Below are positions 1-8,830 of a stretch of DNA of 64,000 nt, one piece after another. The position numbers and the translations under genes are program-made. This DNA is from Angomonas deanei (Eukaryota; Euglenozoa; Kinetoplastea; Trypanosomatida; Trypanosomatidae): positions 186,001 through 250,000 of the forward strand of contig LR877170.1 in NCBI GenBank assembly GCA_903995115.1, written 5' to 3'. The notes beneath the pieces are model-generated. The model worked only from the letters and a program-made list of their open reading frames with translations, was not told where the DNA came from and searched no databases. How positions within the stretch are numbered: the first letter of the stretch is position 1; every line of letters starts with the position of its first letter.

Positions 1-2115
1 TTTTTTACTATTTTCATTTTTAGTTTTATTTTCTTCCTTTTGTTTTTTTAATTTTAACATTTCATTGTACTCGTCCATAAAAAGCTGATTTTTTTCGTTA
101 TTTTGTAAATTCATTTCTAAAATTTGCCGCAATCGTCGCCACAAATTTTCAATTTCTTTTAACGCGTTAAAATACGCTTTTTTTACCGTTTCCAAATTCG
201 GCTGTAAAAAAATAAAATGTTTTGTTTTACTTGTATTTTGAAAAATAATTTCTTCCGGTGCGATCGGCGCACTCGACAAGGTGTAATGTTGTAATTCCCA
301 AGGCGGAAACACACTTTTAAGATTTTCATTATTATTATTATTATTATTTTCGTTATGCTTCGTTGGATAACAAGAATAATTTGCAATGGAAATCACGTCT
401 GGAAGGGCAAAGGGAAACAAAATCGGGGTTTGCGCGATAGTTTCAGGAATGGTGCCGTAAAAGTTAGAATTATTATTATTAGTTTGATTTATTTTTTTAA
501 TTTCGTGAATGAAATTTTCAAAATAGTTTTCGATTTGTTCTTCCGACGAACTATAATTTTCATGTTTTGTATTTTCGGAATTTAAAAAATAAAATTGCGG
601 CGGTGTTAATCGTAATTCTTCTCTCACGGTGGACTCGTCAAACACATACACCACGGTCACCGTTAAATAAAAAAAAGACGAAAACGCCAATAATAAAACA
701 TCTTCAAAATTTTCTTCCAATAATAATAAATGTAAACTTTTATTTTGGGTATTAAAATTGAAAAGTTCGCCTTCGAAATTTCCTTTTATTTCTGTCATGT
801 ACGCCGGCCAGTAACCATCGTTATTATTATTTTCATTTTTTATAGTATTATTTTCTGAAAATGAGTTTTTATTCGTTTCATTTTCATTTTCACTTTCTTC
901 ATTATCGTCGTCAAAATAAATTTCGTCCCAATCGCGTTTACTTTCTTCAAAACTGAAATTTTCATTCTTTTCCTTTTTTTTATGAAATTCCTCTTCTAAA
1001 GTTAACAATTTTTGTAAATGTCGGTCAAACTGTTTTTTTTTCTCTTTTTCAATCGCCATTGACGTTAACACACTTTTTCGTTTGGAATTGATTATTTTTT
1101 CATTATTATTATTATTTTTATAAAGTGGATTTGTTTTCCATCGCGCTAACACTTTTTGACACGTGGAAAAATCAAAATTTTCATTATTATTATTATTTTT
1201 TATGTTCGGTGGTATTTTTATTTCTTCCTGTTGTACAAAAATAAACGAAATACTATTTTCATTATTATTATTTTCAAGAAATGTTTTGATAGTTTCATCA
1301 AAAATAATAATATTATGGGGATCGCTAAATAATTTTTTATACGAACTTAAAAAATTTAGTTGTCGTGGCGTACTCCGCAGACTTTCTCCGTTAATACTAC
1401 GAAGAATACTTCTTTCGGAAAAAGAAAATTCATCATTATTATTATTTTCATAATTATTTTGATTATTATGATTTATCGTACTAGGACTTCGTAAGATGGT
1501 GGTGTTGCGCGGTGTGCTCTTCTCTCGCACACGTCGTGCCGAAAGCGGAAGACTCTGACTTCTACTTTTATTATTATTGTTATTATTATTATTTTTTTGA
1601 TAAGAAAGTAATGTTTTTGTACCTTGTCGAACACAAATGCAATCATTGTTTTCTTCTATTTCTAAAATATTATGATTATTATTATTTTCATTATTAATAG
1701 AAATCCAGACGGAAGCATAACTCGCAGTAAAAAGCTGTTCTAGTAACGGAAAAATGGGCTGTGCGTCGGGGGCAATCACATTATTATTATTATTTTCGTG
1801 ATTTTCATTTTTTTGTAAAATTTTTTCCATGGTATAATTTTTTTTTCGCAAGAACAAAAGTTTTGCCGAAAAGGACTCTAAAAATAACGTTTCATCGTAT
1901 TTTGTATCTTTTAATAAATCTTTAAAAAATTCGGTTTGCACTTTTTCGATCGTTTCCAAATTATAATAATAATTTGTTCTGTTTTGTTTGGCTAATTCAT
2001 ATTTTAAACTTTTATTTTTATTTTTTTGATTTTTATTCTTTTTTAAGTTTTCTTCGTATACTTTTAATAAAAAGTCACTTTCTTCATCGTCCTCTAAATC
2101 TCTCAGAGATGTCAT
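1..2115 (-). CDS. Unrecognised Asn/Lys/Glu-rich protein, 3' end outside the window
   Basis: Reading the minus strand from the ATG at 2113-2115 gives 705 open codons with no stop, so the C-terminus lies beyond the left edge. I do not recognise a family. The protein is charged and carries at least eight Asn tracts. Between them lie ordered-looking islands: a hydrophobic, beta-like stretch near residues 470-495 (YLTVTVVYVFDEST), and a heptad-like helical stretch near residues 635-665 with NALKEIENLWRRLRQ. No signal peptide or zinc motif is visible. The start is supported by a T-rich tract ending in TTTTAG at 2138, only 23 bases upstream of the ATG, with no ATG in between. Unlike many neighbours this frame is unbroken over its whole length. 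That it is a real gene is fairly certain; its function is unknown. Confidence 0.8.
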   Translation of the reverse strand, partial: MTSLRDLEDDEESDFLLKVYEENLKKNKNQKNKNKSLKYELAKQNRTNYYYNLETIEKVQTEFFKDLLKDTKYDETLFLESFSAKLLFLRKKNYTMEKILQKNENHENNNNNVIAPDAQPIFPLLEQLFTASYASVWISINNENNNNHNILEIEENNDCICVRQGTKTLLSYQKNNNNNNNNKSRSQSLPLSARRVREKSTPRNTTILRSPSTINHNNQNNYENNNNDEFSFSERSILRSINGESLRSTPRQLNFLSSYKKLFSDPHNIIIFDETIKTFLENNNNENSISFIFVQQEEIKIPPNIKNNNNNENFDFSTCQKVLARWKTNPLYKNNNNNEKIINSKRKSVLTSMAIEKEKKKQFDRHLQKLLTLEEEFHKKKEKNENFSFEESKRDWDEIYFDDDNEESENENETNKNSFSENNTIKNENNNNDGYWPAYMTEIKGNFEGELFNFNTQNKSLHLLLLEENFEDVLLLAFSSFFYLTVTVVYVFDESTVREELRLTPPQFYFLNSENTKHENYSSSEEQIENYFENFIHEIKKINQTNNNNSNFYGTIPETIAQTPILFPFALPDVISIANYSCYPTKHNENNNNNNNENLKSVFPPWELQHYTLSSAPIAPEEIIFQNTSKTKHFIFLQPNLETVKKAYFNALKEIENLWRRLRQILEMNLQNNEKNQLFMDEYNEMLKLKKQKEENKTKNENSKK

Positions 2116-2137
2116 TTTTTTTGTTTTTCTCAGTTCC

Positions 2138-2180
2138 CTAAAAAAAAGTGAAAACAAAGAAAAAAAGAGAAAAATATGTT
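2138..2180 (-). promoter_or_regulatory. Putative spliced-leader acceptor of the leftmost gene
   Basis: On the sense strand a run rich in T and C ends in TTTTTTTTAG at 2138, followed by a short 5' UTR and the ATG at 2115. This is the arrangement expected of a trans-splice acceptor in kinetoplastids; the spliced leader itself is not in the window. Confidence 0.5.
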
Positions 2181-2315
2181 TTAAAAATAAAAAAATAAAA
2201 ACAAAAAAGCAAAACAAATCAGTAAATAAAATAAGTTTTTGTAACCTATAGATAAAATAGAGATGTGTGTAACATTATTATTATTATACTAATATTTTTA
2301 TTATTTTTATAATTA

Positions 2316-2831
2316 TTATTGCAGACCAGCGGACGGACTGTGTGGCGGTACCGTCTCCCAACTTTCCGGATACCGCGGCAACACTCTTTCGCCATACTCC
2401 TCTTTATAATGATTAATATTATTATTTTGAGGCCCTACATGAATCGACGACGACGAAGAAAATTGTAAACTTTCGCGCAGTTCGTTTAATTTTTGTTTCG
2501 AGTTGGCGTGACGAGGTGCCAATAACTGTCGTCGGACACCAAAGTCAGAATTTTGAGGACTGTTTCTATTTTCTTCCCTTTCAAAAAATTTTGCGTGTTC
2601 AAACCCCTTCACCTGATATTCATTCTTCTTATCGATATTATGTTCAAATAACATCCCGCTGGGTGGACTATAACTTTTAATCGTGTAGTACGGTTGTTTT
2701 AGCAAATGTTGATTTATTTCAGTTTGGTCTCGCTTCAGCCACTGTGCCTGACGTGCCTTGACGGGAAGAGGATGAAGTAACTCACGCCACGCCGTTTGAT
2801 AACGAGCGAAAGTTGGTGTGCGTCGGAGCAT
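2316..2831 (-). CDS. Small protein with mitochondrial-type presequence
   Basis: This gene encodes 171 residues. I chose the ATG at 2829-2831 (MLRRTPTFARYQ) because it is the first after a textbook acceptor (CTTTCTATTTCAG ending at 2871); the frame upstream of it is only UTR-like. The N-terminus is rich in Arg, Thr and Ala with no acidic residue in the first 15, as in mitochondrial targeting sequences. The rest is basic and hydrophilic with conserved-looking patches (RVLPRYPESWETVPP near the C-terminus) and just one short Asn run, which suggests it is under stronger constraint than its neighbours. I do not recognise a family. A lineage-specific subunit of the mitochondrial ribosome or a respiratory complex is possible, but this is only a guess from size and targeting. 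Confidence 0.7.
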   Translation of the reverse strand: MLRRTPTFARYQTAWRELLHPLPVKARQAQWLKRDQTEINQHLLKQPYYTIKSYSPPSGMLFEHNIDKKNEYQVKGFEHAKFFEREENRNSPQNSDFGVRRQLLAPRHANSKQKLNELRESLQFSSSSSIHVGPQNNNINHYKEEYGERVLPRYPESWETVPPHSPSAGLQ

Positions 2832-2870
2832 GAAGAATAATAAGAATGAGGAATTACTATTTTTATTTTT

Positions 2871-2908
2871 CTGAAATAGAAAGAACAAAAAAGAAGGAAA
2901 AAGAAAAG
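2871..2908 (-). promoter_or_regulatory. Putative spliced-leader acceptor
   Basis: The sense strand shows a long mixed C/T tract ending in TTTCAG at 2871, 40 bases upstream of the ATG of the 2316-2831 gene. It decides the start codon, because an upstream TTG-initiated extension would lie within the pyrimidine tract. Confidence 0.55.
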
Positions 2909-3098
2909 GGTGTTTTGGTTATTTCTTTGTTTTGATTTTTTCAGTTTTTTTTTAATTTTTTCATGCTTTTTTTGTTTCTCATGGCCTGTTATTCATTTTT
3001 TACGTTATAAAAAGTTCTATTCTATCACAACAAAATACAAATAAAAATATAAATATAAAAACTTCTTTTTTTTCTTTTCTATTTTTTTTAATTATTAT

Positions 3099-4718
3099 TT
3101 ATCGCCGCGTGGGTCGGATGCCCTTCGGTTTATTCAGAGTCGTGGCGCACTTGGGGATGTGTCGGTTCGCCACTTCCTCTGCGAACTTACGACCACAGTG
3201 TGGACACAACACACGATCGTCTAGCTCCGGCGCACTCTGTGGCGGTGGCGGCGGCGGCGCAATGCGATGAGCGTTTTTAGGATCGGCTTTTACTTTTTCT
3301 TCGTATTCTTTTTGTTGCGCGGCGGCCTTCATCGCGGCTTGAAACTGATCGTGTTGTAACTTCCATTTGGGAATTTTGTTCGGATTATTATTATTAGTTT
3401 TTTTTTCTGGTTTGCTGGAAGAAGTCGTTTTGACTTCGTTAATGCCTTCCACACCATCCAGTCGTTGTCCTTTCATGTCGAACACGCGTGTCTTCTTTTG
3501 TTGTTGTTTTTTACAAATATTTTCGTGTTTCGGCAAAACGGAAACGCGAAAGGTGCGTTGACAGTAACGACACGACTCGGTGGGTTCCGCAGCGGCGGCG
3601 GCGGCCTCGGCCTCGATGGTATCCATGATATTATTATTCGTAGAATTATTTTTTTTCATCATTGTCGGCGGATACTCTTCTTCCCAGTTGTTGGTGTTAT
3701 TGTTCGACTTGCCGACTGGCATATCGTCCAGCGAGGGAATTATTATTATTATTAAAGTTATTTGTATTTTTATTATTGTTGGTGGTGGCGCGTGTCTTGG
3801 GAGGGGGTCGGCTGTACTCGTCTTCGTCGTCATCGTCGTTATACGAGTTATAATTATTATTATTATTAACTGGCTTGGATGGCTTTGTCGGTGCGCTTTT
3901 CTTGGCGACCGGTGCCTTCTTTTTCGGCGATAACTTTTTTTATTATTTTCATCGTTGCCACCTCTAAGATGATCAAAAAAGGCATCCTCGTCGTTTTCTT
4001 TTTGATTTGATAAATAATACGCGTTTTGATCGTCGGGCTCATCCATGTCAAAATTCATTCCGCCACCCTTATTTTTATTTTTATTATTAGTTTTTTTCAC
4101 ATTTCGGTTCGCTAACAACTCACTGACCCGAGACGGGTGGGCATCCTCAAAGTATTCATCGTTTTCATCTTCTTCCTCATAATGATTATTATTTTTATTA
4201 TTATTGGAAGTTGATTTCCCACCTTGCTGCTGTTTAAACAACGCAATACTTTTTCGTAACGAGTTCATCGACACGCTCGCGCCGAAAGAGCCACCACTCG
4301 TCACACTGCTACGACGTCTATTATTATTATTATTATTGGTCGAAAGCGCCATTAGTTTTTCTACCGAAGTGCGGTGTACGTCGGCATTATTATTATTATT
4401 GTTTTGTGAAGTTATCTTAATCACTTTATTATTGCTGAGCATGACCCACAGCTGCCGGGCCTGATCGCTGCTGATGATGCCTTCTCTGGCGGCACTGAGA
4501 AAATCATTTTCATCCACACTCAATACTCCTTTATTCGAATTATTGTTATTATTATTATTATGAGTGGCGCCGGCGCTGGGCTGACGGGGATTGCTATTAT
4601 TATTATTATTGGTGACGCTACCTTGTTTGTTAAGACGCTCTTCTCGTAATTGCTTTGCGCGGTCTAGCTGAGCCTGGCGCTTCGCGGCGTAGTCGGCGAC
4701 GAAATCTCTAGAACTCAT
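3099..4718 (-). CDS. C2HC zinc-finger (ZC2HC1-type) protein
   Basis: This is a 540-codon gene. Two C2HC fingers of the ZC2HC1 type sit in the C-terminal half: CRYCQRTFRVSVLPKHENIC and, about 90 residues on, CPHCGRKFAEEVANRHIPKC; a proline stretch separates them. In other eukaryotes such fingers occur in small zinc-binding proteins often tied to cilia or the cytoskeleton, so a flagellar role is plausible but inferred. The N-terminal half is Asn-rich and disordered. Between about 3945 and 3735 the listed frame turns into Ile runs, whereas the adjacent frame reads a normal low-complexity sequence (APVAKKSAPTKPSKP, then Asn and Asp/Glu runs). The first shift sits at a run of seven A, the second at an AAT tract, and together they cancel. 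The ATG at 4716-4718 follows a T-run ending in TATATAG. Confidence 0.85.
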   Translation of the reverse strand: MSSRDFVADYAAKRQAQLDRAKQLREERLNKQGSVTNNNNNSNPRQPSAGATHNNNNNNNSNKGVLSVDENDFLSAAREGIISSDQARQLWVMLSNNKVIKITSQNNNNNNADVHRTSVEKLMALSTNNNNNNRRRSSVTSGGSFGASVSMNSLRKSIALFKQQQGGKSTSNNNKNNNHYEEEDENDEYFEDAHPSRVSELLANRNVKKTNNKNKNKGGGMNFDMDEPDDQNAYYLSNQKENDEDAFFDHLRGGNDENNKKSYRRKRRHRSPRKAHRQSHPSQLIIIIIITRITTMTTKTSTADPLPRHAPPPTIIKIQITLIIIIIPSLDDMPVGKSNNNTNNWEEEYPPTMMKKNNSTNNNIMDTIEAEAAAAAAEPTESCRYCQRTFRVSVLPKHENICKKQQQKKTRVFDMKGQRLDGVEGINEVKTTSSSKPEKKTNNNNPNKIPKWKLQHDQFQAAMKAAAQQKEYEEKVKADPKNAHRIAPPPPPPQSAPELDDRVLCPHCGRKFAEEVANRHIPKCATTLNKPKGIRPTRR

Positions 4719-5346
4719 TTTTTTATTTTTTTAAAATAAGCAAACTATATAAAAAAAAAACTTTTTAGGGAAGGAGAAATATTTAATTCAAAAAAATAAA
4801 ATTACTTTCGTACACAGAAACCAAAAAAAAAAAAAAAAGGACAAAAAGGCGTTATTTCGCTCTTTTTTTTTTAATGTTTTTTAAGAATACATATCAATAC
4901 GCAGTACTGTTTTTATTTTTTATATATTTTTGTAAAACTATAATTCTTGTTATATATTTTTCATTATTAACGCGAGCAAAAAAAAAAAAAAAATACGGAT
5001 TGGTATATATATATATATATAAATGTTATGAAAATCGTATAATTTTTTATTTTTATTTTTTTCTTTGGGAAAATGGAAAAAAAGAAAACGCAACAACCAC
5101 AACTACAATGAACGCCAAAAAAAAAAAAAAAAGCAAATGCAGAAAAACAAAAAATGATATATAAATAAACATACATACACTTTTTATTTTTATTTCTTTT
5201 TTAAAAAAAAATTGAGAGTTGACTGTACGATAGAAAAACAAAAATTATATTTTTCTCTTTCTCTCATTTTTTATATACAGATAAAAAACAAACAAAAAAA
5301 AAACATCACTAAAAAAAAAAAAAAGGTTTTACTTTTTTTTTTTTCA
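4719..5346. other. Intergenic, A/T homopolymers and a (TA)n run
   Basis: No gene is visible. The stretch is made of A and T runs of 8-16 bases, with a short (TA)n tract at about 5004-5021. The right end holds the 3' flank of the 5347-7027 gene and the left end the acceptor region of the C2HC gene. Confidence 0.6.
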
Positions 5347-7027
5347 TCAACTTCCATTCGTAATCGTCGATAAACTCACCGTGGAGGGTAATTCCCGTTT
5401 CATTTGATTTATTTTACTTCGATTGACCTGAAATGGTTTGAAAGGTTGTGCCGCGGGTCGTTTAAAATTTCCACTTTCGCTATTGATGCTGCCACTATTA
5501 TTATTCATCGCCCCGTTTTGCAATAACAGACGGCGACCCTCACCGGAGGAGGTGAGCAGCGGAAATATTATTATTATTATTCGTACTATTATTATTATTG
5601 GAATTGGAATTATTTACATTTTGATTATTATTATTATTCGATTGTAAATGAATACTATTCATGGGGGAGCTCACACTCATATTATTATTATTGTTATTAG
5701 TTTTATTATTGCCTAGTTTTGGTAACGTCGTCGTGCCGTTGCTGTTGCTGCCGGTCGCGCCGCCACTGTTATTACTAATTGGCGTATTCGTCCTCGACGA
5801 CACTTTCTTACTACTCATATTATTATTATTATTATTACTTCCAGCAGCATTAGTATTATTATTGCCAGATTTCTGAGCCCGGCGTTGTAAGGCCAAGACG
5901 GCCTCGCGGTCGACGGTAGACGTAGACGACGCGCGAGAAGACGCACGACTGCTTTTACTACTGTTACTACTTTTCGCGCTGCTGGGCTTGCGCACGACGG
6001 GGGCGCCATACTCGAGTGAACTACGCTGACGATTATTATGGTTTTGATAATCGCTATCCGATTCAGAGCCCTCCAAGGCGTCAAAGTCGTACCCCTCGCG
6101 TGACGTATGCTTGCCGCTATTTTTTTTACGAAAGCTGTTCCGCCGGGCGCTGCTGTGATTACTACTGGAGTTACTATTACTGTTGATACGTTGACCTTTC
6201 GGCATGCGGATTATTCTTTGTGGCTCCGCTTTTTTTTGAGGATCGCGGGAAATTCGACTCAGCGCGTCTGCCGTGAGTTGCACGACACGCTTCGTGGGGG
6301 CCGGGGTATCCCCACTACCTTGACTAGTATTTTCATCTTGAGTATTATTATTATTGTTATTGTATTGATGGGCAGCGCTACCCAGCTGACGTCGTCGGTC
6401 GGCTTGTCGCCGCTCGGCGCTAAAAAGTCGAGCTTGACGTGCGTTCACAGGGGTCTGCAGTGACGTACTCGTCCCGTCCTCGCTACTTTGTTTGCTCATC
6501 GGTGCATAATTACTTTCGGCACTGCGATTGTCAAATTTTGCAATATGCTCCTTGAAAAATGAATTTTTTTTTCCAACCGTAGTCGTCGTTTCCGTTTTGG
6601 TCGTCCCATCGGTTTGATAAGAAGACGCGCTCGTCGCATTGTTCGCACTATAAAAATCCGTCATGGCGGCATCTTGTGTTTTACTCATATTATTATAATT
6701 ACTGTCGGTACAGGCGAGCTGACTTAAGGAAAAACTATCGCTGCCGGTGACACTCGGCCGGGTGGTTGAGTTCGAATTTCGTTTACTATTATTCATATTA
6801 TTATTTTTTTCTTCCGTCAGCACTTTTCGTGGAAACGGATTATTTTTATGTTCAGCAGTGGGGGCGACGTTTAGCGTGATGGGCGCGGCGGCGGCCACTC
6901 TTGTGGTTTCATTATTATTATTATTCGCATTATTTACTTGCGGGTTGCTGGCCGCGGCGTGATCAACTTTTAATTGTAATTCACCAATATCGTATAGTGC
7001 GCCGTCGGAGGACTGCTCGTTACCCAT
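5347..7027 (-). CDS. Asn/Ser-rich protein with myristoylation-type N-terminus
   Basis: The start at 7025-7027 gives MGNEQSSDG; Gly2 with Ser at position 6 fits the N-myristoyltransferase consensus, so the protein may be membrane-anchored. It is about 560 residues, mostly low complexity (Asn runs, a Ser/Arg block SSKSSRASSRASSTST), with no recognised domain. A more conserved-looking basic piece reads RVVQLTADALSRISRDPQKK. The main frame stops at 5540, but the next frame continues in good coding sense (GEGRRLLLQNGAMN, then RPAAQPFKPFQVNRSKINQ) to a TGA at 5347-5349, so I extend the gene; the switch lies in or just after the AAT tract at about 5565-5580. Function is unknown. Confidence 0.65.
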
Positions 7028-7538
7028 TTTTTTTTTTTGTTTATTTAATAATTTTTTATACAAACAAAAAAGGAATGGTATATATGCTAAGGGGGTAGTC
7101 AAACGAAAACAAATAAAATGATAAAAATTGTAGTAATGGCCACGGCAGGAAAAAAAAAAAAAAAGCTATAATGTAAAAGAATGATTTTTTTTTTTTTGGG
7201 AATAATAATAAAAAAGGGGACTTTACAAAAGGTTTAAGGAATAATACAAAAAACACAAAAATAATAATAAAAAAAAGAGAGGAAAAATATATATATATAA
7301 AAAACCCTATTTACTTTTGTTAGTAATTTTTATCGTTTTTTTTTTTCCCTTTTACGAATACAATAAAAGAAAAAAAAAAAAAGTAAAATAAAACTACAGT
7401 TTCTCTTAAAAAAAAAAAAGAGAGAGAAAAAAAGAGATACAATTCCAATTCCTTTTCACATCATTTCTCTTTATTCCACCGCAAAAAACAAAAATAATAA
7501 TAATAATCATCGTAAATATTATTTAATAATATTTCATT
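7028..7538. other. Intergenic, homopolymer-rich
   Basis: I see no gene here. A-runs and T-runs alternate, with a short (TA)n at about 7288-7299 and an AAT run at 7493-7507. A C/T tract ending in CCTTAG near 7088 is the likely acceptor for the 5347-7027 gene. Confidence 0.55.
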
Positions 7539-8582
7539 TTAACTGACGTACTGCGGGTACTTGGCGATCAGCAGCGGTCGCAGCCGTTCTTTGGTTTCCG
7601 CCGGAATTTGATCCACCTTCGTCATAATCCCAAACTGCAGTGCATGACTGGCCGGATCCTTTTCCAACAAGCTTTCCTCTTTTTTATTATTCTTCTCACT
7701 CTCCTCGACGGCGGTGACCCACTCGGAAAGAATCGCCTGCGGGTAGCGTTGCGCCTTTTCGCCGTTGGCTTTCACCACTTCCATCACGGCGGAAACATTC
7801 ACGTGCGGCGCCTCGCTCCACGCGTCATTGTCGGTCACCATGGCAATGCACACGTAAATCATCTCCGCCTCGCGCGCGAGTTTGCACTCTGTCGCGGAGG
7901 TCATGCCGATGAGGTGTCCGTGTAAACTGTGTTTGTTCGACAAACTTTCTGCCTTGGAGCTGAATTGCGGTCCCTCCATCGTCACGGCCGTCGCTTTTTT
8001 GTGAATTTTCCATTTTTTGGTATCCTGCACGACAATTTTGTCGTTGAGATCGTCAACGATGGTTTCGACCGCCTCCGCCTCGGGAAAGCATTTTTTTAAC
8101 GCCGAAAAGGCCAAGGAAGAAAATAATTCCGAGGTCGGATGGGCAAAGTCGACGTGGGCGACACAACCTTTTTCAAAAAAAGTGCTACTTCGCGTGAAAG
8201 TTTTGTCCACCACTTGCGAGACGAGCGTGAGGTCCCCAGGCGCGTAGTGCGAATCCAAGCTACCCACGGCGTTAATCGCCAACACCACACGCACGCCCAA
8301 AATTTTCAAGGCACAAATATTCGCACGATAATTCACTTCCGACGGGTTCAGCGCATGCGCGCGACCATGACGTGGCAGAAAAGCGCACGGAAAGGTCTTG
8401 GAAGGGTCGTTGGGATGGGGAATATCGGCGACACAGATCGTGTCACTGGCATCCCCGAATGGCGTCGGAATCGTATAATACTGCCTCGTTTTGTTTTCGG
8501 AGAGGAATTGAAGATTGTAGACGCCACTGCCGCCAATGACAGCGTAGAGCACTGGCGTAGGGTGCGGACTGACGTAGGACAT
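7539..8582 (-). CDS. MTAP: S-methyl-5'-thioadenosine phosphorylase
   Basis: This enzyme splits methylthioadenosine with phosphate into adenine and methylthioribose-1-phosphate, in purine and methionine salvage in the cytosol. The 347 residues carry the family hallmarks: the phosphate loop VIGGSGVY near residue 15, PRHGRAHALNPSEVNY near 70, the EGPQFSSKAES motif, and CIAMVTDNDAW with the base-binding Asp residues. It is longer than human MTAP (283), mainly through a lysine-rich insert before the EGPQFSS motif and a C-terminal tail. One substitution is notable: the usual Asn-Met-Thr before the catalytic Glu reads Gly-Met-Thr (LIGMTSATE). There are no Asn tracts, and GC content is clearly higher than in the neighbours. 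The start is supported by an acceptor (TTTCTTTAG) about 50 bases upstream. A purine nucleoside phosphorylase of the same fold is the alternative. Confidence 0.93.
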   Translation of the reverse strand: MSYVSPHPTPVLYAVIGGSGVYNLQFLSENKTRQYYTIPTPFGDASDTICVADIPHPNDPSKTFPCAFLPRHGRAHALNPSEVNYRANICALKILGVRVVLAINAVGSLDSHYAPGDLTLVSQVVDKTFTRSSTFFEKGCVAHVDFAHPTSELFSSLAFSALKKCFPEAEAVETIVDDLNDKIVVQDTKKWKIHKKATAVTMEGPQFSSKAESLSNKHSLHGHLIGMTSATECKLAREAEMIYVCIAMVTDNDAWSEAPHVNVSAVMEVVKANGEKAQRYPQAILSEWVTAVEESEKNNKKEESLLEKDPASHALQFGIMTKVDQIPAETKERLRPLLIAKYPQYVS

Positions 8583-8830
8583 GAGAATAATAATAATAAT
8601 AATGCGCTAATAATAATAATGGGAACTAAAGAAATAATAAAAAAAAAAGAGGAAGGGGATAAAAGTTACAAAAGTTTAGTGATTTAGATTTCAGTCTTTT
8701 TTTTTTTTTTTTTGGATATCATTTTTTTTTTTTGTGGTTGATTCATTAGGAATTAATTATTAATAGTTATACGAGAGTTTAAAAGTTAAAAAAAAAAAAA
8801 ATATTATTATTATTATAATTATGATTCCTA

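Noticed and set aside
3580-3933. Plus-strand frames rich in Ile, Leu, Phe or Tyr runs opposite almost every gene
   Set aside because: They are complements of Asn-coding AAT tracts (ATT read as Ile, TTA as Leu, TAT as Tyr) and have no domain or acceptor of their own.
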